From positions 310,001-374,000 of the forward strand of contig OZ244805.1 in assembly GCA_965220095.1 (NCBI GenBank): 64,000 nt of DNA, in the 5' to 3' direction. Below, one piece after another: positions 37,820-45,679 of this stretch. Each line of letters begins with the position of its first letter. The stretch's first letter is position 1. Both the position numbers and the translations under genes were made by a program. The stretch comes from Bin87 sp965220095. Its GTDB lineage: Bacteria; Chloroflexota; Dehalococcoidia; Lucifugimonadales; UBA3495. The notes beneath the pieces were generated by a model. It was not told the origin of the DNA, searched no databases, and saw only the letters and a program-made list of their open reading frames with translations.

Positions 37820-38457
37820 TTAATGATCGGCAGATCTGGACAGACCGTTCGATGGGGCCTCACTCTCGGTGCGGATGCGGTTGGTTGTGGCGTGGGCCGG
37901 GACGTCGAGTGCCCGGTACCTGGCCATGTACTCGACGAGTCCGTGGAGCTGCCCCACCATCTGCGCAACGACCGGGTTGGCGATCTCGCCCCGCGCGGGT
38001 TAGTGGGCGCCGAGGAGGATTTGTCGTGGATTTCCTCGATGGCGGTCGAGATCGATTTGGCGAAGCTGTGGACGATGTAGAACCAGGCAATCCTGCGCAA
38101 CTGTTCCACGGCGCGGGGCCACCGTTTTTCCATGTCTTTCACGAACTGCTGGTGCTTGCCTTTCAGTTCTTCCGCCTGGCGTTCGATGCCGGATTTGATC
38201 GGTGCCAGCTCCTCGAGGTCCATGGTGTCAGCTTCGTTTTCGATGAATATCCGGTGCTCGTCCATCATGGCGATCTCGTATCCGACGCACCGGTTGGTCG
38301 CGACAGCGGCCGGCACATCGTCCTTCAGCCTGGGACCCTGTTGAGCGTTGAGCATGTGGTTGGCGCAGCTGATCAGCGCTTGGTAGAACCTCAATTGGCA
38401 GAGCCTCCAGGTGAAAGGTGGTTCCTGTTGCAGGTGGCTGGGTGCTATGGAGTTCAT
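37820..38457 (-). CDS. hypothetical protein, orphan, one frameshift
   Basis: ATG preceded by AAAGGAGAATTCG, a strong ribosome site. The reading MNSIAPSHLQQEPPFTWRLC...EEIHDKSSSAPTNPRG continues in the next frame as EIANPVVAQMVGQLHGLVEY to a TAA at 37820, about 212 residues. The break coincides with a run of four C (37989-37992). Mostly helical, with acid-rich and Lys/Gln-rich segments; no domain recognised. It follows another unknown gene by 31 bp, so both are likely cotranscribed. Confidence 0.6.
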
Positions 38458-38488
38458 CGAATTCTCCTTTACCTCTTAACGGTTGTCC

Positions 38489-38989
38489 CTACTTAGCACT
38501 CCACCTGATCTCGCCCTCTTCCCTCGTTTTAACCCACTCAGCGAAGCTCATCCTCACCGGCTCCGTAGCCACCTCCGCGAGGAAACACTCCCGAGCCTCC
38601 AGGCTCGCTTCATCCACCTTTCTCATCACGTCAGGAGCCTTCAACACCAGCTCGTCCCGCAGCGCTGCCGCCGCAGCCACGTCCAAGTTAGACGCGATGC
38701 ACCTCACCACGGATCCCATCCGCGCACAGTGCTCAGCAACGAACACGCTCCGACGTTCATCCAAAGGAGATGCCACCAGATCATCCATACGCTCGAACAC
38801 ACTCGAGTCCGTCGGGTCCGTATGACCTAAATACCGGCATCCGTCCTGGAATTCGACCACGAAGACCGTGACCCCGCCAGCCTCACCAGGCAGCAGCCGG
38901 CCATCGTTCTCCTGCCACCAGTCACTGGCAAACAGACCCAGATCCGCGGACCGGTCCAGCACTCCGTCTATTTTCAATTTCTCGCCCAT
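38489..38989 (-). CDS. hypothetical protein, orphan
   Basis: 166 residues, acidic, with many Val/Asp/Glu. Two blocks, GGVTVFVVEFQDGCRYLGHT and RRSVFVAEHCARMGSVVRCI, look like a compact alpha/beta fold; the C-terminal FAEWVKTREEGEIRW is amphipathic. No family recognised. First gene of the two-gene unit with 37820-38457. Confidence 0.6.
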   Translation of the reverse strand: MGEKLKIDGVLDRSADLGLFASDWWQENDGRLLPGEAGGVTVFVVEFQDGCRYLGHTDPTDSSVFERMDDLVASPLDERRSVFVAEHCARMGSVVRCIASNLDVAAAAALRDELVLKAPDVMRKVDEASLEARECFLAEVATEPVRMSFAEWVKTREEGEIRWSAK

Positions 38990-39124
38990 GTCGTTTTACG
39001 CCTTGAGGTACTATCGAGCGGCATTGTAACGTCGTGAAACAGACAATTATGACGCACATACCAAAACCCGATTTCCGGCAGTTTTGAGCACGAAATCCCG
39101 AGTCAAACACCCCGGGTAACGAAA

Positions 39125-39160
39125 TGATTCTCGTCGTGACCCGGCTCACGACGAGAATCA
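39125..39160. other. perfect 15-bp palindrome hairpin
   Basis: TGATTCTCGTCGTGA and TCACGACGAGAATCA around CCCGGC. Directly followed by the next hairpin; together they form an unusual double stem-loop in a gene-free stretch. Confidence 0.7.
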
Positions 39161-39196
39161 AAAAGAACCCCGGTCCAGATACCCGGACCGGGGTTC
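39161..39196 (-). terminator. rho-independent terminator, minus strand
   Basis: On the minus strand a 12-bp stem GAACCCCGGTCC / GGACCGGGGTTC with an 8-nt loop is followed at once by TTTTTG. It would end leftward transcription entering from 39.2 kb or beyond, yet no minus-strand gene now lies there; the gene it served is probably lost. Confidence 0.65.
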
Positions 39197-39299
39197 ATGA
39201 CGACCAACACATCAAGCCCGCCAACGCCAGCGGCTACATCCTAAGTTTTCAGTAAAGGGGACCGAAACCATCGCCTCGGTGAGGCTATTTTGCAAGACT

Positions 39300-39392
39300 A
39301 AACGAACTGTCCCGGCAACGAACTGTCCCGGCGTTGTAGTCCAACATCGCACCTCAATCGGGGTCAGGGGCGACTTTTTCAACAAGGGCGAC
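39300..39392 (+). mobile_element. IS1182 end remnant
   Basis: CTGTCCCGGCGTTGTAG and GACTTTTTCAACA match the 5'-side end of the IS1182 at 51.06-51.14 kb in order and spacing. No transposase remains. The adjoining 39200-39299 and 39393-39568 show no gene. Confidence 0.6.
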
Positions 39393-39568
39393 CCTGAACC
39401 TTTCGCGATTTACTGGCCGTTAGACCATGAAAAACGACGCGTGATTGCCCCGGGCTGAAGCCCGGTCCGCCCCGCGAGCCGGGGTGGATGTCGCATAATG
39501 GTTAACCAGAAGCTGCTAACTTCCGGCCATGCCGGATCGGAGTTCACGTATCCGAAGGACACGGCATC

Positions 39569-40315
39569 ATGACCACAGCGCACAACATCGTTCCGGCCCC
39601 GGGGCCAGCCTTCGCCCGGCCCTCCGGCGGTGGCGGCCCCACTGTCATGACCAAGCCATGGCCGGAGTGGGCGATGCTCAGGGCCGAGGAGGTCAGGGAA
39701 AAGCTGCCTCCCGAACAGTGGGGGCCTTGGAACCACCAGGGCCCATGCCTGGTTTCCAACAACACGACTGGCTCAAGCCAGATGCAGCCTCACCCCACCG
39801 TCAGGCCGTGGCCAGCCCGGGACAAGGGCAGGTGCTGCTCATGCGGCGACGCCGCCGAGCCGCTGTCGGTCACGATGGCAGACCCAGTCGCGTGCCTGGA
39901 GGCGGAAAGAACCAACAGCACGGTGGCGAGGCTGAAAACCAAGCGCTATTGCGCCGGATGCAACCCCTACTACCGCCCGCTGTGCCGAGGCCGGATCTGC
40001 CGAGAGACCGGTCAGAAGCGCCGGGTCCAACCGGCCGGATGCTGCAATATCACCAGTACCAGCCGGCGGCGCCACTGTGCCAAATGCTGCGTCGGGGCGG
40101 CGGCCAATCTGTCTGCTCAGGTGATGCCGCCCACGACCATCGCAGCGGGTACCGCCGCGAGAAGAACACTTGGGAATGAACGCAGAGCACGAATACGCGG
40201 CCTACACTGCGAGGGTCTCGACAATCGGGCCATCGCCCACGGATTGGGTGTGAGTGTCAGAACCGTGCAAAGGGCTCTCAAAGCCGCGAACGACCTGGCG
40301 ACAGATCGGACCTGA
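39569..40315 (+). CDS. Cys-rich zinc-binding protein with C-terminal helix-turn-helix, orphan
   Basis: 248 residues. Residues 88-175 hold clustered cysteines: CCSCGD, YCAGCN, LCRGRIC, GCCN and HCAKCC, suggesting two or more zinc sites. The C-terminus (about 205-240) RRARIRGLHCEGLDNRAIAH-GLGVSVRTVQRAL is a clear helix-turn-helix of the transposase/resolvase or LuxR-like kind, so DNA binding is likely. The N-terminal third is Pro/Trp-rich without a known domain. No neighbour on the same strand. I do not recognise the architecture; it may be a regulator carried by a mobile island. Confidence 0.6.
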   Translation: MTTAHNIVPAPGPAFARPSGGGGPTVMTKPWPEWAMLRAEEVREKLPPEQWGPWNHQGPCLVSNNTTGSSQMQPHPTVRPWPARDKGRCCSCGDAAEPLSVTMADPVACLEAERTNSTVARLKTKRYCAGCNPYYRPLCRGRICRETGQKRRVQPAGCCNITSTSRRRHCAKCCVGAAANLSAQVMPPTTIAAGTAARRTLGNERRARIRGLHCEGLDNRAIAHGLGVSVRTVQRALKAANDLATDRT

Positions 40316-40482
40316 ACCCCGGATACGCCCCGGTTCCAGAACCACCGCGTATCCGAGGATGCCATGCTCGGTCAGTGGTAAACCGATGAGATGGCCAGCC
40401 CCGCGTTGCCGATCCCGTTCCCTAACCACCCGCTGGAACACTCACGACACAACGGGGATGGCTGTCGACGACATCACGGGGA

Positions 40483-40668
40483 TTACTCCCGGGGCCTGGC
40501 CACCACCGGCCCGGCGCCGGCCCTGACGCCGGCGGCCACCGCGGCCCTGATGATGTGGTGGCGACAGTAGTCCTGGACGCCGATGCGGTAGAGGGTCTTG
40601 ACGTAGACGGTGTGGGGAGCGCGGACGGGCGGCTCCAGTTGGGCGCCGCAGGCAACGCAGCTGAGCAT
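40483..40668 (-). CDS. small CxxC protein (61 residues)
   Basis: Preceded by GGAGGTGAGAACC, a canonical ribosome site. MLSCVACGAQLEPPVRAPHT has one CxxC; YCRHH follows at residue 36, so a single C2HC/C3H zinc site is possible. Ala/Val/Gly-rich tail. Faces the Cys-rich HTH gene convergently. Confidence 0.55.
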   Translation of the reverse strand: MLSCVACGAQLEPPVRAPHTVYVKTLYRIGVQDYCRHHIIRAAVAAGVRAGAGPVVARPRE

Positions 40669-40781
40669 GGTTCTCACCTCCAGGTGATTTGTTGCGTTAC
40701 CGGAATGTAGTGGAAGCGCCCCCGGACTCGTTTGTCGTTTTCCCCAACCCGTTGCCCTCCGCGCTAAGCAGTCGATTGCTA

Positions 40782-40810
40782 TCCATTGGTATGGAATGGA
40801 TACCAATGGA
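40782..40810. promoter_or_regulatory. 11-bp palindrome upstream of the small CxxC gene
   Basis: TCCATTGGTAT-GGAATGG-ATACCAATGGA. It lies about 115 bp upstream of the minus-strand start at 40668 and about 40 bp from the IS21 end. Could be an operator or an insertion hot spot; undecided. Confidence 0.35.
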
Positions 40811-40949
40811 GTGGATGCCCATGGAGTTGCGGCGGCAAAACGTACCACTCGGGCGGAGCAAAACTGTACCACCGGGGTGATGCCTGACGGTCACGGCCTG
40901 GCCGGTGGGGGGGTGCCGCCTGGACAGCGGGGCCGGCGTTGGCGGGGCG

Positions 40950-41738
40950 CTAATCGGCGGGTGGCCGGTCCGACGCTGGCGCTGGCGCGGCGGGGTTCTG
41001 CCGGCTGGCCTTGAGGCGGTAGCTCTCGCCGTTCATCTCCAGGATGTGCACGTGGTGGGTGAGGCGGTCCAGCAATGCCCCGGTGAGCCGTTCCGAGCCA
41101 AACACCTCGGTCCACTCGTCGAAGGGCAGGTTGGTGGTGACCAGGATGGAGCCTCGTTCGTAGCGTTGGCTGAAGACCTCGAAGAGCAGTTCCGCCCCGG
41201 TGGGGGACAGAGGCACGAAGCCCAACTCGTCGACGATGAGCAGCTTGAGCCGGGTCAGTTGTCGCTGCAGGTTGAGCAGTCTGCGGTCGTCCCTGGCCTC
41301 CATGAGTTCGTGGACCAGCGCCGCGGCGGTGGTGAAACCCACCGACATTCCCCGCTGGCAGGCGGCCAGGCCCAGTCCCAGGGCGACGTGGGTCTTGCCG
41401 GCGCCGCTGTTGCCGATGGCGATGACGTTCTCTCTGCGCTCGACGTACTCGCACCGGGCCAGTTGCGTGACCAGCGGTTTACTCACCGAGGGGATGGCCA
41501 GGAAGTCGAAGGTGTCCAGGCTCTTCGTGGCGGGGAAGCGGCCGGCGCGGATGCGGCGCTGCACCATGCGCTGGTGGCGGTCGATGAGTTCCAGTTCAGC
41601 GAGGCGCAGCAGGTAGTCAGGGTGATCCGTGCCTTCCTGGGCGCAGTGGGCGGCCAGCTTGCGGTACTCCCTCAGGAAGGTGGGCAGTTTCAGTTCCTTG
41701 AGGTGGTGCTCCAGGAGCAGCGTGGACTTATTGCTCAT
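40950..41738 (-). CDS. istB: IstB-like AAA+ helper ATPase of IS21
   Basis: 262 residues. Walker A IAIGNSGAGKTHVALGLGL, Walker B LLIVDELGFVPLS and sensor ILVTTNLPFDEW are intact. The start codon overlaps the istA stop (ATGA). Regulates IstA target choice through ATP-dependent DNA remodelling. Confidence 0.94.
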   Translation of the reverse strand: MSNKSTLLLEHHLKELKLPTFLREYRKLAAHCAQEGTDHPDYLLRLAELELIDRHQRMVQRRIRAGRFPATKSLDTFDFLAIPSVSKPLVTQLARCEYVERRENVIAIGNSGAGKTHVALGLGLAACQRGMSVGFTTAAALVHELMEARDDRRLLNLQRQLTRLKLLIVDELGFVPLSPTGAELLFEVFSQRYERGSILVTTNLPFDEWTEVFGSERLTGALLDRLTHHVHILEMNGESYRLKASRQNPAAPAPASDRPPAD

Positions 41739-43234
41739 GCCGCCCTTCCCGACAAGAGGGCCATGTAGTCGGTGGCGCGGGTGGTCTGCACGCTGACCCG
41801 GGGCAGGTAGGGATACAGGTCAAGATCCAGGCGGGGCGGTTTGCCTTCGATACGGCACAGCAGCAGGTGTTTCACGGCGTCGAAGCTGATGGCGCCCAGC
41901 CGGAGGGCGTCCTGCACGGCGTGATGGACCTCCTGATGGGCGAAGCGCTCCAGCAGGCGCAGCACCTGCACGAATTCGCGCTTGCCCCGTTTGCCCATGC
42001 GTGCCTCCAGCAGCCGGCGCAGCGTCTGATACTCCTCGGGCAGATCCCACCCCTACAGCGGCGCGGCCTGGTCCAAGGCCGCCGTCTTCCGCTCCAACAG
42101 CGGCAGGTAGTGGATGGGGTCGAAAACGAAGTCGTCCTGCTCGTAGGAGCGGGGATGCCTGGCGATGACCTCGGCGCCGCAGCTGATCACCACCTCATCC
42201 ACGTAGCCCCTGACCAGCACGTCCCGGTGTCCATAGGCCACCGGCGCCGAGTAGTCGTTGGTGCGGTACCTGACCAGGGATAACGAACTGACCCGGCTGG
42301 CCCGCTGGTCGCAGGCGTCATAGGGCACGGCGGGCAACGGCAGCAGCGCGTCCAGGTCCCGCTCCATCCGCTGGCCGATGGTCTCGGTGTGTCCCAGCAG
42401 TGTGGCGTCCATGCGCTCCAGACACCTTTGCTCCAGGTGAGCATTGAGCGCCTCGAAACTCTCCACCCGGGGCACCGGCGCCAGGAAGTTGCGCCGCGCG
42501 TAGCCCACCATCCCCTCCACCTTCCCCTTGTCATTGCCCTTGCCCGGACGACCGAACCGGTCCTCGAACCGGTAGTGGGACTGCAACTCGGTGAAGGTCC
42601 TCGTCCGCTTCCGACGCCCGTCGCCCAGTATCCTGGCCACCGCCAGCTTCGTGTTGTCGTACACGATGCTCTGGGGCGCCCCGCCCAGCAAGGCGAAGGC
42701 GGACACATGGCCGTCCAGAAAGGCCTCGGTGGTCGCCGCCGGATAGGCCTTCACGAAGCAGCCGTCGCTGTGAGGCAGGTCCAGCACGAAGTAGTGCACC
42801 TTGCGCTCCACACCGCCGACGATTGCCACCGCCTCCTCGAAATCGCACTGGGCGTGGCCCGGCCCATGGGACAGCGGCACGAACATCTCCTGTCCTCGCC
42901 GCCGGCGCTCCCTGACGTAGTCCTTGACTATGGTGTACTGACCGGTAAACCCGTACTCGTCCCGCAATCGCTCAAAGATGCACTTGGCCGTGTGGCGCTG
43001 CTTTTTGGGAACTCGGCTATCGCCTTCCAGGATCGCGTCAATCACTCCGGTGAAGGCCTCCAGCTTGGGTCGCCGTGGCGGTCCCTGTCGCCGGTAGCCC
43101 GGCGGAACCGAGTAGGCCAGCATCTTGCGCACGGTGTCCCGGTGCATGCCGAACACCCGGGAGGCTTCCCGAACGCTCATCCCCTCCACCATGCAGGCCC
43201 GCCGCACCCGAACGTACATCTCCACTGTAAACAT
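41735..43234 (-). pseudogene. istA: IstA transposase of IS21 with an in-frame amber codon
   Basis: N-terminal helix-turn-helix (MSVREASRVFGMHRDTVRKM), DDE integrase core with HAQCDFEEA, IVYDNTKLAV and KGKVEGMVGYARRNF, and a C-terminal beta domain. An amber TAG at 42053-42055 (APL-stop-GWDLPEEYQTL) cuts it at about 394 of 499 residues. The frame continues intact to the istB overlap, so CAG to TAG is the likely mutation. Everything else is preserved, so the loss is recent or the codon is sometimes read through. Confidence 0.88.
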
Positions 43235-43539
43235 CCATCTCACCCTCCAAAGGCTGGTAAACAACCTTACAGAAGGCGATGGGCGGTACAGTATCACGAC
43301 GCCGCATGCCGGCGATCGTGCCGCCCACGTGGCACAATTTACCGCCCCCTTTTACACCACCAGTCCAATTCTCGGACATCCTACTGCTATTCTGTGAGAA
43401 ACTGGTTTACCTCCTGCACACTCATGACCAACCCTTCGGGGATTCAAGGACATGCTGGCCCAGTTCCTTCTCAAATCTACCCATAGTACTGGGCATCTCA
43501 CCTGCGCCTTGGTTTAGGTAGTTGGAAGAGGTATAAATC

Positions 43540-44457
43540 TTATCTCCCCCTTAACTTCGGGTCCCACACGTCCCGCAGGGCATCGCCCAAGAGGTTGAAC
43601 CCGAACACCACGACGAAGATGGCGAGTCCCGGGAACATGGCGACCCAAGGGGCCGTCTTCACATGCTCCTCGGAGGCCCGCCTTAACATCCCACCCCAAC
43701 TGGGGACGTCCGGGGGAACGCCTACCCCCAAGAAGCTGAGGGAAGCCTCGATGGTTATCGCCAGCCCCAGGTAGTAGGTGGCTACCACCAGGGCTATCGC
43801 CATGCAATTGGGGGTGATGTGCCGGAATACCAGGCGCAAGGGGGAAGCCCCGATGGCCCGGGCCGCCAGTATGTAGTCCAACTCCTTGGTGGTCAGCACC
43901 TGGGAGCGTACGGTTCGTATCACCGGTGCCAACATCCCAATTACGATGGCGATCATGACGTTTTGCAGGGATGACCCCAGCACCGCCACAATTGCCAGGG
44001 CGATTATGAGGCCCGGCAAGGCCATCAGCGAGTCCACCAACCTCTGGAAAGCGAGGTCTATGAAGCCGCCCGCGTAGGTGGTGACCACCGCTAGGATGAA
44101 CCCCAGGGTAATCCCCACCGCCACGCTGCCGAAGCCTATGTACAATGAAATGCGCGCCCCGTGGATTACCCGGCTCAGCACGTCCCGGCCGGCGTGGTCG
44201 GTACCCATTATGTGGCCTTGCTGCGGTCGCAGGTGGACATACTCCCGGCCCAGGCTCTCCTTGGGTTGATAGGGGGCAATGACGTTGGCCAGTATGGCCA
44301 TTATGATGAGCAGAATGGTAATTGTGCCCCCCGCAGCCCCCAGGGGCTTGCTCCGGCAGAAGCGCAAAAGTCCGGCTCCAACATCCTGACCCCCAGCTGC
44401 GACACCGACTCCCGCACGGGTCGATGCTGACCTTTCAGATCTCTGTTGCTCTAACAT
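43540..44457 (-). CDS. dppC: dipeptide ABC transporter permease (DppC type), second system
   Basis: 305 residues: N-terminal span LGAAGGTITILLIIMAIL, periplasmic HIMGTDHAGRDVLSRVIHGA, coupling segment YILAARAIGASPLRLVFRH. It begins 83 bp after the DppB-like gene. Downstream, where ATPase genes are expected, 43361-43539 is non-coding and IS21 follows. Confidence 0.93.
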   Translation of the reverse strand: MLEQQRSERSASTRAGVGVAAGGQDVGAGLLRFCRSKPLGAAGGTITILLIIMAILANVIAPYQPKESLGREYVHLRPQQGHIMGTDHAGRDVLSRVIHGARISLYIGFGSVAVGITLGFILAVVTTYAGGFIDLAFQRLVDSLMALPGLIIALAIVAVLGSSLQNVMIAIVIGMLAPVIRTVRSQVLTTKELDYILAARAIGASPLRLVFRHITPNCMAIALVVATYYLGLAITIEASLSFLGVGVPPDVPSWGGMLRRASEEHVKTAPWVAMFPGLAIFVVVFGFNLLGDALRDVWDPKLRGR

Positions 44458-44540
44458 TATCGTCCTACTTTCAAGCTATCGAGATGGCTCCGTGGCTCGA
44501 ATCGCCGAGGGAAATTTGGCCGAGGTTCCCGGCTACGGCC

Positions 44541-45500
44541 TCACTGGTACCGTACCCTGGGGTCCAGAATGCCGTAGAACAGGTCGATGATCAGGTTCAA
44601 GGTCAGCACCACTGCCGCAGTGAGCAGAATCACCGCTTGGATTACGACGTAGTCCCGGTGGATGATGCTCTCTATCAGGAAGGCCCCCAGGCCCGGTACG
44701 GCGAATATGGTCTCGATGATGATGGTGCCGCCCAGCAGACGGGCGAACTGGTAGCCCAACACCGTGATGACGGGCAGGATGGCGTTCTGGAGTGCGTGCC
44801 TGCCTAGCACCTTGGTTTCGCGCAGCCCCTTGGACCGGGCCGTCCTCACATAGTCTTCCCGCAGCACCTCCAGCATGGAGGAGCGGGTTATCCTGGCGGT
44901 GAAAGCCAGATCGTGAAAGGCGATGGCCAGAGCCGGGAAGAAAAGCTGCTTCAGGTTGAGGATGGGGTCCTCCCACAGGGTGGCGTAACCTAACGGAGGC
45001 AACCAGTTGAAGACGTAGGCCAAGAAGTAGATTATGAGGATCGCCAACCAGAAAGTCGGCAGGGCTATCCCAATGAGGGTCAGTGACCGGCAGACGTAGT
45101 CGGGCCAAGTGTCCTGCCTCACGGCGGAAATCATGCCCATCGGCACGGCCACGACAAAAGCCATGATGATGGCCATGATGGATAATTGCAGGGTAACGGC
45201 AAACTTGTCCCGGATTTCGTCGGTGACCGGCTCCCGGTACCAGATGGAGATTCCCAAATCACCGCGCAGGGTATTCCACAGCCAGTCGAAGTACTGGATA
45301 TGAACGGGACGGTCCAAGCCCAGTTCCTGGCGCAGCTTTTGCAGGTCCTGCTCGGTAACCGCTCCCGCCCCTTCCTCGCCGGTGAGGATGAACAGCGCAG
45401 CATCACCGGGGACCAGGAAGAAGAGGGCAAACACGATCACGGTAGTCAGAAGTATGGTGGGAATGAAGAGGCCTATCCTCCTCAACACGTAGCCTTTCAT
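44541..45500 (-). CDS. dppB: dipeptide ABC transporter permease (DppB type), second system
   Basis: 319 residues from ATG with ribosome site GGGAGGAG. Contains the N-terminal MKGYVLRRIGLFIPTILL span, LREDYVRTARSKGLRETKVL coupling loop and C-terminal FYGILDPRVRYQ. Its start is 179 bp after the binding-protein stop. Confidence 0.93.
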   Translation of the reverse strand: MKGYVLRRIGLFIPTILLTTVIVFALFFLVPGDAALFILTGEEGAGAVTEQDLQKLRQELGLDRPVHIQYFDWLWNTLRGDLGISIWYREPVTDEIRDKFAVTLQLSIMAIIMAFVVAVPMGMISAVRQDTWPDYVCRSLTLIGIALPTFWLAILIIYFLAYVFNWLPPLGYATLWEDPILNLKQLFFPALAIAFHDLAFTARITRSSMLEVLREDYVRTARSKGLRETKVLGRHALQNAILPVITVLGYQFARLLGGTIIIETIFAVPGLGAFLIESIIHRDYVVIQAVILLTAAVVLTLNLIIDLFYGILDPRVRYQ

Positions 45501-45679
45501 CACTCCTCCCGACGGTTCGGTGACCTCTCCATCCTGGAACTGGGAGTCAAAGGTCACTGTCTATGCTTGGCAGTTCTCACTGGTCTGGGTTGGACAATGT
45601 TCCCTTTGTCCTGGGGCACTAACACGGTGCCCCAGGACAGCCGGGTCTGGCGTCAAGATCAGACAGAAGGGAAGGCCCG

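Larger units (their letters stand above)
40847..43360 (-). mobile_element. IS21-family element
   Basis: Contains istA and istB in the standard overlapping order on the minus strand. Both ends carry repeated GTACCRC-type units (AAAACGTACCACT and AAAACTGTACCACC left; ACTGTACCGCC right, inverted), as usual for IS21 ends. The exact outer bases are not certain. Confidence 0.88.

Noticed and set aside
37660..38080. Plus-strand continuation of the kinase-like frame
   Set aside because: It overlaps the minus-strand orphan gene with a good ribosome site and shows no kinase features.
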